Origin: Pseudopithomyces maydicus
Lineage: Eukaryota; Ascomycota; Dothideomycetes; Pleosporales; Didymosphaeriaceae
Reading direction: 5' to 3'
NCBI GenBank assembly: GCA_026873275.1
Contig: JANTUC010000002.1
Span: 310,001-374,000, forward strand
Length of the DNA: 64,000 nt
The stretch's first letter is position 1. Every line of letters begins with the position of its first letter. A program made the position numbers and the translations under genes. Under the pieces are notes generated by a model, which was not told the origin of the DNA, made no database searches, and saw only the letters and a program-made list of their open reading frames with translations. This document shows, piece by piece, positions 32,294 through 43,896 of the stretch.

Positions 32294-34214
32294 TTAGTAT
32301 CGTCGAGTTTCATATCCACTACGGCTATCGTAGCCATTGTTCCCGCCCCGACCGCGATAATAGTCATCTTCATACACGGACCGAGGCTGGGAGTCATACG
32401 AGCTGTCCGTACCAGCGGTGCTGCGGCGCTGGTGACCCGCGCTGGGATGCTCAGCTTGACGCGCCCAGTCACCCCTCCTCATGTCAGCTTCTTTGGTGAA
32501 TTTCCGCTTCTCCTCCTCTTCCTCGTAGACTTCAGAGGCGTAGTAGCCGCCTGGTATATCGCGGACGTTGGGGTCTGAGCTCTTGCCGTAGCTCGAGAAG
32601 CTGGGGCTCCTACCGCGTCGCCCGTTTGCTTGCGTGGCGGTGCGAGGGTACTGAGACGGGTCGGAGGGGGTATGTATGGGTTTTGGCTGGCTGTCGATTG
32701 GGTTCGTCGGCGCTGTTCGTAGAGTGGCGGGTCCGATGTCGTGTTGCGGCCTTTCTCGTCTTCGTACACTTTGCCTCCGCCTGGGGCGGCTGAATATGGC
32801 TTCCGCTCTCGCTCCAAGGGCATGGACAGGGGGACATGTTCTTCGTCTTCGGACACGACTGCGCTTGGGTCTGGCCGACTTGCATCTGGTCGACTTGCGT
32901 ATGGACTACGCTCACGTTCTAGGCTGGGCGGGACGCTTGTACTTTGGGTCATTGGCGGTGGCGGAGGGAATGTTGGAGCCCGACGAAGAGGCCCAACGCC
33001 CTCAGATGATAGAATGGCGGCGCAGCGCTGTTGTGCTTGCAGATTTTCTGTTTGCGGGAACAGACGACGGGGAAGCTCCTTCGGGAAGCGCTCCTTGCAA
33101 TCATCAGCGTTGCTGATTGGCATGTCGAGAACTGCCCTCGAAAGTCGTTCATATTCGGCGTCGGGATAAGCTTGAATCATGGCTATCATCCATTCCTGGA
33201 ACCCCAGAGGAGTGAGGGCAGGAATGTCTGGTACGGCTGCAACATGCTCTTGAATGAGATGATGTTCGCAACGCATGTCTCGGTAGATTCTGCACAGAGT
33301 CGAATAGGGCAGCTTCCCAAAGATTGCTGTAACCGATTTAGCATGTGATCATCAATTTAATGGTATCAACTTACTGTCCCAAGGGTAGATCTCATCCTTC
33401 AGTCGTACGTCATTGTAGAACCGCAGCATTTTAGAGGGCGAAATGACCAGGCTCTTTTTCGGCTCGTAGTCGTCAATCTACAACAATGTTAGACAGAGAA
33501 ATGCCACGAAAGAAGCGCCACATACCAAATGGACGGCAAGGCCCCGTAAGAATTCGCCAAGGCGAGGCGTTGGCTGTCCTTGCGGATCGAACAAGCGCTG
33601 CCATCTTTTCTCGATGGGTGTGAAGTCCCCCTCTGTAGGCATCCTGGGGGAGCGGCGGGCCGGGGAGCTGGTCTTTCGTGGGGAATGTCCACGGGTGCGC
33701 TACGTTCGTACCGGGCTGTCGGGGTGTCTGCAGTACCGTCGCAGAGAGGATCGCGCGAGAGAGGATCGGGAGAGACACTCCCGTGACTGGACAGGTCTGC
33801 TTGCTTCGGCGATGGTGGGGTGTACACGTTCCGCGATGGAATAGATGCCATGGAGATTGGCGATTGTGGGGGTAACGGCTGTTGCGGCGGTGGTGCAACA
33901 GGCTGCGCTGTGACACCCATTCCCAACTTGATCTCAGAAAGCACCGACCTTTTTACTTCTTCTGTGATTTGCGCAATGAGATGGGGATCGACCTTGCCCG
34001 CGGAGTCGGACTTGTCGAAAGCATTGTTGAGAGCGTTATTGAGTGGCTGCTGCGAAGGCTGCGAGTATCCATCGTTTGTGGGTTTGGACGATGGCTGGGG
34101 ATCGCGAAAGTTTGACTCTTGCTGGTGGGACGAGGGATAATAGGAGCGCGGATCATAAGAGGACGAATACGGAGCTTGGTGAGGGTCCGGCTGGCTGCGG
34201 TAGCTGCTGTCCAT
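32294..34214 (-). CDS. DUF7514-domain protein, two frame breaks
   Basis: Uncharacterised fungal protein. Exons 34214-33526, 33477-33375 and 33326-32294. The N-terminal 230 residues are Ser/Pro/Gln-rich. The conserved domain starts GDFTPIEKRWQRLFDPQGQP and LGEFLRGLAVHL, continues in exon 2 with DDYEPKKSLVISPSKML, and in exon 3 with TIFGKLPYSTLCRIYRDM; this is the DUF7514 pattern. The rest is charged and disordered (LERERKPYSAAPGGGKVYED), ending in an Arg/Tyr/Gly-rich tail. The frame breaks at 33646-33650 and at 32666-32670 (both G5 on the plus strand). Adding one base to each makes exons 1 and 3 exactly phase-consistent. Function unknown. Confidence 0.78.
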
Positions 34215-36416
34215 AGTGGAAGCTTACACAGGCGGTGTAGGCGTGTTCGATGACGCTTACGTGCAAGGAGCAAAGCCGACCAGCTAAGATGTTGCAAGTG
34301 TACGGTATGGATAGACTAGTGCAGCACGGCGAGCTGCAATCACTGCGTGGGGCCCATGCAATATGCGTCGAGATATGCTGCGGAAGGAGACGAGCGAAAG
34401 GCTGGTGGAGTGGTTGGATGCAGGATATATTGTGGCGAGCAGGCAAAGCAGAGGAGTGGAGAGCTGGCCTTGCCGGGCTGGACAACAACAGCTTGCTTCT
34501 GGGGCAGAAAGACAGTGGTTGGTGGAGATCCAAGGATGCGGCGGGAGCATGCACGATTGCGCGGTAGAGACGTTTGACTGGCGCAGATGCAGTTCACACG
34601 TGCGGCGAGGGCAATGTCTGGTAACGATGCAGTGGAGCGCAAGGGAGTGGGAACAGGTGTTGCGTCATCGGGCGTGCACGCCAGCCCTCTTCTGCGGGAC
34701 GTCACCTCCGTTCTAAGAAAAGCCGTTGCCGTTGCCAATGCCAACATTTAACTTTGACTACACCTCCACCACCACCGCCGCCATCGTAAGAGCCATTGTG
34801 AACGGAAGCAGCTCGGCACACATCCATGCATGTTCGAGGGCCAAGTGCTCGTCGCTCTGTGCAACAGAGTGCTGCCGTTGAATCGATTGACTCGTACCGC
34901 GACAGCGCAGCATTGACGCACACGCCCAAAGCGGTACATGGCTAATAGCTGTGCACGGTACGAGTCTGCCAGAGCTGCCGGTAGCAACGTGGGGCGCCCG
35001 CTGTCTGCCGTCACTAAGAGCTCTGTCGACCCATAGCACGCACCGTGTGCTTAGACAGTCGTTGGCGCCACGGTTGCGTGTGACTGCAAGCGCGCGAGCC
35101 CTCTGGCCCACGACGGGTGCGTCACAATGTTTGTTTCCTCGTCAGGTTTGTTTCAACGCGTACCGCCCCTGCTGCGGACAAAGCGTTGCATGGGCGACTG
35201 TTCGCCACCCAGCCGAGCCGACGGTTTCACGCATGCAGGGACGGCCTGGGGTGGGCAAGATGAAGAAGATAGGGGACGAAGGGACGAACGGCACAAGCGC
35301 CCGCGTGGGTGTAGGTACATGGTGTGCCTGTGGCTATGCACCCGCAGCGCTCGTCGACGGGCGGCTGGATCGTGGCGAAGGGCCACAGAGGGCGGTTCGG
35401 TGGTGCAGAACGGGCATTTCGCGCAGGCACCGGATGGGCCAGGAAAGACGTGCCGAAGCACCAGGCCACAGTCAGCCTACTGCGCACCGGGCCACCGATG
35501 TGCCATCTGTCCCACAGATGGATGGCGGGCGGTGGACCGGGCGGCGCTATTTTGAGCCGCAGCGGTGCAAACTCGGGGTCGTCCGCTGCTCGAAAGGGTC
35601 GTGTTGGCGCATGAAGAAGTCATCTCTCGCGGTGCGTCATGGGAATCATGGGAAATGAGTGTGGAGAGGCGGTTGCGGAGTGATTGCACGGGACGAGTGC
35701 ATTGCCGTGCTCGAAGGGTGCGTGAGGGCGGCGTGGAAATGGGGCAAGGGCGACCTGAAACGACCTGAGACGCACTATTGGCCGATCCCCCATCGCGACA
35801 TCCCAATTGTCAGACGCTCCTGCCTGCCTTGTGGCTGCCCGCCTTTTCTGCTCGCGCTCCGCCGCTCATGATTTCTGTTGTTTCGTCGACCCTCCCGCTT
35901 GTTTCGTCGACGCGTACAGCCTTCCTACCGCACGCTTGTTGCTTGTTGATATAGTAATAAAGAATCCTCTGCTTCCCCTCCAAGCCCTCCATAGCTCCTG
36001 CACGCCGGCCGCCGAAGCAGCGAAGTCAAGGGCCCACCTTTGCGAGCTCGCCCACATTCATTAACCAGCCCATTCGGCTTCCGCCGGACCGACTGCTCGG
36101 AGCTCCCTCCCAGCACCTAGGTATAGCGTGTTGATAGCATCGCTGCTGCTGCGCTACCCATCAGCACCAGCACGCACCACTGTCGTGCAACCTCCGTACT
36201 GTACCTCGCCGCCGCTCGAGGGCCTCCTGAGCCGCCTGCTGCTTGACCGTGTCGAGCTCTGCCCCAGACGCCCACCGCCATCGCAGTCGCTCCCGCCATG
36301 AGTGTCTAGTTTGGAACATCGAGCCCCGAGAACGAAACCGTCATCGCGACACGCGAGAAGCCTGAAGCCCCGAACCAGACAACACGTCCTTTGTCACCCC
36401 CACCCTCGAACAGAAC
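34215..36416. other. Long divergent intergenic region upstream of STE11
   Basis: 2.2 kb, GC-rich in the middle (34.9-35.7 kb), giving overlapping open frames on all strands, none resembling a protein. Promoter and 5' leader of the MAPKKK gene are expected in the right part, which has pyrimidine-rich stretches near 35.8-36.4 kb. No RNA gene recognised. Confidence 0.5.
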
Positions 36417-39400
36417 ATGGCCATGCTGGCATCGAAGCCGTCGTATTCGACGCCCTCGCTGGGCTCGTCGTCGCAGACGCCCGCACCCTACAGCGCTGGC
36501 ACCTCGACCTATCGCAGCCAGGCGTCAGCCTCCCGTGCGGACCACTCTGTTTATGCATCCCCCACAGAGTCCGACTTTTCTGAAGTTTACGATGCGCCGG
36601 ACGCCGTAAGGTGCGAACAATACCCCCCAAACTTTCACCCAAAAACTAATATTGGCCAGGCACTGGGATGAGGATAAAGTGGGTGAGTGGTTGAAGCGCA
36701 TCAATTGTGCTCAATATGTGGAGCTCTTCAAACGTATGGCGCCCCATACAGCCTCTATTGTGCATCGCTAACAGCGTCAGAAAATAACATTAATGGCGAG
36801 AATTTAATGGAGATGGACCAGTCCCACCTGAAAGACATGGGCATCAAGAAGGTCGGCGATCGAGTCCGTATTGGCTCGCAAGCGAAGCAGTTGCGCAATA
36901 AAGAATACAAGAAGGCTTCTAGAAGGGTGTCGAATAGGGTAAGTGTCGCTACCTGGATTGTTCACGTCGTACTAATTCCCATAGCAATCACTTGCCATGT
37001 TAGACAACGCTGCCTACACACCACCCTCGTCTGCCTCGCCTCGACCATCACACTCCGCACGCTCCATTGCGTCCAGCTACCAAAGTGCCTCAAAACGCAT
37101 GTCGAGACAAATCACCATGTCTGACTTGAAATATGCGTATGATGGTGCCCAGTCCCCTTCGCGCCCTAGCTCTCCCATGGTCGATCAAGATACCCGTAGC
37201 GCTGCCAGACGCGATCGCAACTATGGTGTTACTAGCCCTCAGGACAACAAGACCTTCAACTCTTCATATAGTGGTCAGACTCTGTCTGCAGGCAACAGTG
37301 CTACAAGCATGCAGTACCGTAACCCGCGAAGCACACCGACCGAAACACCGCAAACCGCCCGATTTGCCAACCACATCCGAAACCAGAGCATCTCCGAGAG
37401 TGCCACCAACGCAGCTATACTACCTTCTGACAAGGCGGTTATCCGAGTCATTTACGATACGGGCAGATCTTCTGTTATCAACATTGAAGGTTGTAAGACT
37501 GCTGATGAGATCATGCTTAAGACTCTGAGGAAGGGGCAGCTTAACGAAAATCACATCAAGAACTACTGCTTCTATATACTAGATGGCCCCGAACCGAAAT
37601 CGGAGTCCTGCCATAGATTGAGCGACATCGAAGTGATTCGCTTGTGCAAAGACTCTAATCGACATGAGAGGGGGCGTCTCATTTTGAGGAAGATTCACTC
37701 TGGAGAACCAGAAGAAGAGCAATTGAAGGCCGCTGCAGGAATCTATAATCAACAGAACCTTCAGCAGAACCACAATGTCATAATACCTACGAACGAGAGA
37801 AGCAAGAAGAAGATTCAAGAGATTACAGGGGAGTCATTGGCTGCCGTCAGCTATCCATTGTCGCCCACTTCGGCAAGGGAGCGAGAGCGCCATATCAACT
37901 CCACTGCTCAACATCTGGAAGGTCCATCCAGGACACAGCAATTTGCGTCGAGAGCTCGCAAGCTCAAGCAGTTCTACGGCGCTCGTCCGCCAAGCGAGCT
38001 TATCACTTCCGACCTTACGTCGTATTTCCCAGATGTTGAAAAGGACGAGATTGACAAGACCCTGCGCATGTCCGTTCGCAGGTCCAACCGCCTCAGCCGC
38101 GCAGCCTCACGCCTTTCTATGGCGTCCAACTTCAGCGTTGCCTCGAGTCTCAAGGACGCCCCACCTCTTCCCTCGATCGCAGACAATTGGCTTCAGAACA
38201 ACAATCAAGCTCGCCCATTACGTCCACTCTCGGTAATGCGACTTGGACTTCCATCCCAGTCTGGATACCGTGATTCTATAGCATCTTCAGTTCTGGAACC
38301 TTTGGAAGAAGAGTCGCCTTTGGAGCCAAACCGGAAGTCCTACGTGTCTTTCGGCGGAGAGAGTGGCACCGACAGTCTTCAAGTCACCGACCCCGAGGGG
38401 CAAACCACCATGCATTCATACTTCGACGACGGAGGCAGCAGTCTCGCTGGTAGCAGCGCTGGCAACACCGAGGCTGGCGATTCACTAAACAAACGACTCT
38501 CTGCGGCTATTGCTGAGGATGGCGAAGAGTATGATGACGAGCTTGCGGAATACCTGGAGCAAGATTCATGGGAAAATGTCAAGTACATGAAGGGCGCGCT
38601 AATCGGCCAGGGATCCTTTGGCAGTGTTTATCTGGCGCTGCATGCTGTTACGGGTGAACTCATGGCCGTGAAGCAGGTCGAACTTCCGTCCGCCTCTGGA
38701 ACAGCTCAAACCGATCAAAGAAAAACCAACATGGTTGAGGCCTTGAAGCACGAGATCGGTCTGCTCAGGGATCTCAAGCACAAGAACATCGTGCAGTATC
38801 TAGGCTCTAATTCCGATGAGCAACACTTGAACATTTTCTTGGAGTATGTTCCCGGTGGCTCCGTTGCTACCATGCTTATCAACTACGGCCCACTGGGTGA
38901 GTCCCTCATCCAAAATTTTGTGCGACAGATTCTCCAGGGTCTGTCGTATCTTCATTCAAAAGACATCATCCATCGCGACATTAAGGGAGCCAATATTCTC
39001 GTCGACAATAAGGGCGCCGTCAAAATTTCCGATTTCGGTATCTCAAAGCGTGTCGACACATCAACCCTGCTTAGCGGCGGCAAGAAAGGAGCCCAACGAG
39101 TCTCACTGCAAGGATCTGTGTTCTGGATGGCGCCAGAGGTTGTCCGACAGACGGCATATACTCGCAGTGCGGATATCTGGTCGCTTGGCTGCTTGATCGT
39201 CGAGATGTTCACGGGTGCACACCCGCATCCGACGCTGAGCCAGTTGCAAGCCATTTTCAAGATTGGTGGTCCTGGTGAAGCCAACCCAGCCATACCAGAG
39301 AACGCAGGTGATGATGCTCGCGCATTCCTGTCGCAAACCTTCCTCATCGACCACGAGAAGCGCCCAAGCGCCGATGAGCTGCTCGCCAGCCCCTTCTGTA

Positions 39401-39417
39401 TCGAGCAGCCGTCGTAG
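36417..39417 (+). CDS. STE11: MAP kinase kinase kinase Ste11
   Basis: Ser/Thr kinase at the top of the pheromone/filamentation/appressorium MAPK module; 952 residues. Exons 36417-36610, 36660-36733, 36781-36938 and 36985-39417. Order: Ser-rich N-terminus; SAM domain at about 65-135 (WDEDKVGEWLKRINCAQYVE, NNINGENLMEMDQ) that in the family binds the Ste50 adaptor; a Ras-association-like fold near 290-370 (KAVIRVIYDTGRSSVINIEG); disordered linker; kinase domain from about 674 with IGQGSFGSVYLA, catalytic Lys in LMAVKQVELP, HRDIKGANIL, DFGISKR and APEVVRQTAYTRSADIWSLG. All key residues present. The donor of intron 1 is GTGCGA, chosen because only it keeps the SAM domain in frame. Confidence 0.96.
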
Positions 39418-40044
39418 GTGCTTCATGGCGGATTCGGCAGCCTATAGCTACACTCATCCTTCGTGGCACATTAGAATACGAGAGTGTAGTCCAGGATCTA
39501 CCCTTTCGTCTTCGGCTTTTGTACAATATACCCCGGAGCAACAAACACTGCGACTTCCCACCTTTCCAGTCCAGTTTCATTTGTTCGCCCTGTTTCACCC
39601 AGGTGTCGACTTTTCGAATTTTCGCGACATCGTATACGTCGATGTCTTTTCTGACATTTTAATGATTTCATGTGACAATGAGGTGGAGCATTCGACGGAT
39701 CAAAATAATGGGGAGAGCTTTTTCTTGGGTTCTCCAAGTATACAGGATGCATTTCTGTTCACGTGTCGAGGGTTGAAATGTTCATTACGTTCTTTTTTTG
39801 TATGATACCATTCTGAAGGGATTAGCTTGGTGTTTTGAGCCAGGCCGCTGGGCGGAAGTCTTTTCTTCGCTGATCGATTGGTTATGGCGGGCTTCGAGAC
39901 TGTATCATAGATACGAGATTCATTGAATATACCAATACTTGGATATCATTTGTCTTTGTGTAATATCAGCAAGGTGACTTGTTAACCATCGACTCTAATC
40001 TATTGGCTAAACTTGGCAAGAAAGTTCTTGTGCCGTCTCATGGC
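39418..40044. other. Intergenic region between convergent genes
   Basis: About 630 bases holding the 3' ends of STE11 and the O-methyltransferase. Nothing recognised. Confidence 0.5.
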
Positions 40045-41374
40045 TTACTTTTGCAGCACCACCACCAAAACAGAGAGCTCGCTCCGTTCCGGTCTCACAA
40101 GATCTTTGACCACAAGCCTCTCGTCTGCTCGTCTCAAAAGATTCTTCCAGTCCTCCAAATCCCTCTCTCTTCCATTCTGTATCGCCCTCATCGTCAGACT
40201 CGTAGCCCGCAGAAACCGCTGATCATACGCAGACACCGTCCCATGTTCAGGCAAACACGTATCGTTGATGACCAGCTCCGCCCCATCTTCCAACATCGGA
40301 ACCAGCCTCCTAATAATCCTCGCCGCATACTCATCACTCCAATCATGCAGCACGAATCGAATCAAATACACATCCGCATCCCTCACAGGCTGCTCCCCAA
40401 ACATATCATGCGCCATAAACTGCACCCGTCCTTCCACATCGCCTTCCTCACCCCCAGATAACCCAACCGTCCCCCCCAAATCCTGCACCACGCACCGCAG
40501 CCCCGGAAACCTCCCCGCCAGGTACCGCGCCACATCCCCAGAGCTGCCCCCAATGTCGACAACCTTCCGCCTATCCCCCCACGCATACGCACCCCCAAGT
40601 GCCCCGCCGCAAACCCAGCGCTCTCCAAAAACCCCCTCATCGACCCCGCGAACCTACCCGCCCTCTCGGCGTCCCCGTTCAGAACCTCGAATATGGGCTC
40701 GTCGGTTTGGTTCGCGAGCTGGAATCCGCTCTCGTGCGGGTGCGGCGACTCGGGCCATTTCCGCATCGCGGCGACCATGTTGGCGGAGGAGGGGAGCAGC
40801 TCGTCGAGGGCGACGCGGAGGAAGGCTGTGAGCGGGGCGTCGGTCGCGAGGAGGGTGGAGGCGGGCGTGTGCGCGATGATGCCGGGGCGGGGCTCGGCGA
40901 AGATGCGGTAGGTGGTGGCGTGGCGGAGGATTTGGGAGAGGGAGGTTGCGCTGAGGGGGACGAGGGTGGGGAGGGTGGAGAGCGGGATGGGGGCTGTGAG
41001 GGGGATGTGCTGCGCGAGGGAGAAGTGGAGGATGGCGTGGAGGGAGGCGGCTTTGTTGTGCTAAGGGGGGAAGGGAATTAGTTTGTGGATTTATGGATGG
41101 ATGTTGTGAGGTGCGGGAGAGGGTGAGGACGTACTTCTTTGGCGAAGGAGGCGAGCATTTGTCTGGGGCCTTGGACTAGGGCGGTGAGTTCGTCGGTTGC
41201 TTCGAGGATGGTGTGCTGGGTTTCTTCTAGGGCGGGTGGTATGTCGTAGGAGGATGTGAATGATGGGTATGAGAGATCGTGTTCGAAAAGATGACGTTCT
41301 AGTTGCTCGGATTGGGCGCATATGAGTCTTGCAAGTTCGACTATTCGACCGGTTGGAACTGATGATTTGTCCAT
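40045..41374 (-). CDS. O-methyltransferase (AdoMet-dependent, plant-type), with frame break
   Basis: Secondary-metabolism O-methyltransferase of about 418 residues with an N-terminal dimerisation domain and C-terminal AdoMet domain. Exon 1 (41374-41135) encodes MDKSSVPTGRIVELARL; exon 2 starts at 41060 with HNKAASLHAILHFSLAQHIP. AdoMet motif I is RKVVDIGGSSGDVARYLAG; the catalytic region includes YLIRFVLHDWSDEYAARII with the conserved His. The frame changes before AYAWGDRRK, at the run 40592-40596 (C5 on the plus strand); one missing base makes exon 2 a multiple of three. It is the left-most member of the putative RiPP cluster and has a second O-methyltransferase as counterpart on the right side. 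Confidence 0.85.
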
Positions 41375-41897
41375 AGTTGTGAAATGTAGATGGATAGGTA
41401 AATGTTTGGGGTGGGAATGAAGTGTTGGGAGTAAAGCTGGGTAAAAACTGCTCAGAAGGTACAATCCAATTAGCATGTAAACACTAGAAACAAACTCGGT
41501 CACCAGTCACCAAACAGCTAAATGGTAGACTGCCAAGACTTTGGCCCAGTGTAGTGATGATCCAGGAGCTGCCTGTGCCTGCTAACCAGTTGAACAGGGA
41601 TCGGGGTCCGGTTGCTGTCCAACCCATGTTCACGCCACCCTTCTGCACCACGCAATATTACTACTATGCAAGTGGGCTGCATTTTTAGGCAATAGTTCCG
41701 CAGTTTGCCAAAGCTAGAAGGCAGTGGTCACTGATGTCACCTTTCACTTGTCCAGTTTTTGGCACCTTTTTGGAATCCTGCCAGGACGTTTGTTCCGTCA
41801 ATATTCTCCTCTCTTTGAGCTAGCCTGAGTTAGCCCATCAAACATCATCGTGGGAGCCTGACCAAATTATTTCGACACCAGACTGAGATATTTTACA
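41375..41897. promoter_or_regulatory. Divergent intergenic region, O-methyltransferase and UstYa-like 1
   Basis: About 520 bases; presumed bidirectional promoter within the cluster. No specific motif asserted. Confidence 0.4.
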
Positions 41898-42592
41898 ATG
41901 TCTTTCGCAGCAGATATGAATAGGCGTAAAACGGGCAAGGAGTGGCGACAACCAAGCATCGCTACCGTTCTTTGGGCGGTTTTTGGAGCACTTTGTTGTT
42001 TCTCTCTTGGAAGATTATCAGCAACTCGCACAGTTACTCCCCAAGAACCTCACTGTAAGAGCATCCTAGAATAGTTGGAAGATTTTACTGAAGAATGTAA
42101 ATAGTGCGCACGGTATCGAGAACCTTCACATACGAGCGCCTGTTTGGCTCACCTCCCTCTCCTCAGGTTGATTATAAATGGCTTCACCTATTTCCGTCTT
42201 ACGGTGGTTTCTTCAAACATCCGACTGTAGCCCCAGAGCGATCGACCTTTTCCGTTTTCCATCAACTTCACTGTGTTAATAGCATTCGACGCGGATATTG
42301 GCTAGTGCACGAGGCAGCTATGTCCGAGGGAGTTTTCAACGAGAGCTCTGTGGATATGGATGCGAGTCCGCCCCATATCAGGCATTGTATTGATCTGCTC
42401 CGGCAAACCATAATGTGTAGACCGGACTTAACTATTGAGAAGAAAAGTGTCGAGACGGGCGGAGTGAAGGGTTTCGGTGTCGAGCATCAGTGTTATGATT
42501 GGGATCAATTGGTTCATTGGGTCAAGCTATGGGAAAACGAGGGTGTTGATGGAACTCATGGTCATAGTCACGGGCACGGGCATGGTATGTGA
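41898..42592 (+). CDS. UstYa-family (DUF3328) oxidase 1
   Basis: Membrane-anchored oxidase-like protein of 214 residues. UstYa-family proteins catalyse oxidative cyclisation, chlorination or related chemistry on fungal RiPP peptides and some other metabolites (established for ustiloxin-type pathways). Exons 41898-42054 and 42105-42592. An N-terminal TM segment (about 20-40, ATVLWAVFGALCCFSLG) is followed by a lumenal domain with both diagnostic HxxHC motifs: FHQLHCVNSIRRGYW (about 105) and HIRHCIDLLRQTIMC (about 143). The C-terminus has a His/Gly-rich tail (THGHSHGHGHGM), which may bind metal. Neighbours are two further UstYa genes and a repeat-bearing secreted peptide. Confidence 0.93.
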
Positions 42593-42650
42593 AGAGTAGT
42601 CAATCCGTATTATGATCAAACGATTGGATTGTTTAAATGTGAGGTATTCA

Positions 42651-43433
42651 CTATCTGCTAGGGGGAAACTGTTCGTTCCTACGATCCACCCAATTCACCA
42701 GTTGCCACCAGTTCTTGCACTGATACTCTACCCCAAAAGCAAGAATGCCTTGATGATACGTAGCCTCAGTTTGAACCGTAGTATCTGCATGACACATGAT
42801 ACTTTGCCGGAGAAACTCAATGCAGTGTAAAGTGTGCGTCTCGTCAACCTCATGTTCAAATTCAGGGAGGGTCTGGTTAGTTGATAAAGCATCGATTACA
42901 TCTTCTCGCTGGTAGTAACCGCGGCGAAGCGCGTCCTGAGTCATAAGCTTGGACACTTCAATGTAGGTAGTGCAGACTTACGACACAGTGCAATTGGTGA
43001 AACGCAGCAAAACCGGATCTCTCTGGGTTTTGGTCGGGATACTCAAACAATCCATGAGTATCCTTCGGATACAAAGTTTTCCACAGTTCTTCTGTCTGCG
43101 TCGAGGGACGTTGAAGGAAAGCCCTGTTGGACGTGAATTTCACTGTAACAGGATCGACTACGACCTAATAAGCCAATACTCAGTTCAGTAACTTTGGCAC
43201 ATACGTATGATAGGACTCTCCCGTGTTGCTGAGTTTTCCCCAGACGCTTTCCTGTTGTACGAGTTGCCTGCGTAGAAACCTCCTACAGCCCCTACGAGCA
43301 AGACTGCACAAAAGCTCAACGAGAGTATCAACACAGATGACTTTTGGAAAGTATTTGTTTGGCGATACTGAAAGACTGTTCCCTCAGCATCTTCGTCGCC
43401 TACAGCGAGGTACCGGTGTGCCTTTGGTGCCAT
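42651..43433 (-). CDS. UstYa-family (DUF3328) oxidase 2
   Basis: Second UstYa-like protein, about 233 residues, convergent with UstYa-like 1 and ending 58 bases from it. Exons 43433-43205, 43157-42982 and 42947-42651; the last intron (34 bases) is short and its acceptor uncertain. TM segment at about 32-58 (SVLILSLSFCAVLLVGAVGG); domain body KTLYPKDTHGLFEYPDQNPE; motifs FHQLHC (about 130) and HTLHCIEFLRQSIMC (about 173). The C-terminal GVEYQCKNWWQLVNWVD is also typical. ATG 43433 is used; the open frame begins earlier with a non-ATG codon. Presumed ER/Golgi lumenal orientation, where a kexin-processed peptide would be met. Confidence 0.9.
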
Positions 43434-43476
43434 TTTTAACACAGAGCATGAAAGATAGTGGTGGTGCTGTAGGAAC

Positions 43477-43896
43477 TCAACGTCTAACGAGGATATCTAG
43501 TTTAGTGTAGAACGCCACTCGATCAGACCGCTCGATTCTTTCCGGAGAAAAACACGCATATCGCAGTGTCCGCAAACACCATTTACTCCCCAAGTGGGGA
43601 AACCACCCGCCAACCAAATAGACATAATACCATGCAAGACCACATGAATTGCCTGCATATTGAGTCAGTCGGCTGTTTGTATTCATCATATCCATGCTCT
43701 GTCTAGTTAAGAACGTGTATTCCGCTATCCCTCCCGGCCTCGGAGGATGTACGAATGTCAAATACAGAAGGTAACCCTCGTACATGGCAACGGATAATCC
43801 TGCAACGGCATCTGCACGATACTGCACAGTTTTCTCTAAGTAGTCGGAGGTACCGCTACATTGGAAGTCATTATATAAAAAAAGGCAAACTTGCAT
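43477..43896 (-). CDS. Hypothetical protein in the RiPP cluster
   Basis: Open frame of about 139 residues from ATG 43896, transcribed like UstYa-like 2. Contains hydrophobic and aromatic-rich stretches (GLSVAMYEGYLLYLTFVHPP, GLAWYYVYLVGGWFPH) and several Cys. No family recognised, no HxxHC motif, and splice sites could alter it. Its position between a UstYa gene and the precursor peptide makes it worth testing, but it may be a chance frame. Confidence 0.28.
   Translation of the reverse strand: MQVCLFLYNDFQCSGTSDYLEKTVQYRADAVAGLSVAMYEGYLLYLTFVHPPRPGGIAEYTFLTRQSMDMMNTNSRLTQYAGNSCGLAWYYVYLVGGWFPHLGSKWCLRTLRYACFSPERIERSDRVAFYTKLDILVRR

Noticed and set aside
34951..35658. 235-codon frame in the STE11 upstream region
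   Set aside because: High GC gives open frames in all directions here; no domain, odd composition (Arg/Cys/Trp-rich).
40599..41081. Plus-strand frames antisense to O-methyltransferase 1
   Set aside because: Shadows of the GC-rich exon on the minus strand.
43477..43896. A fourth UstYa gene
   Set aside because: The frame lacks any HxxHC motif and the usual TM-plus-lumenal layout, so it was listed only as hypothetical.
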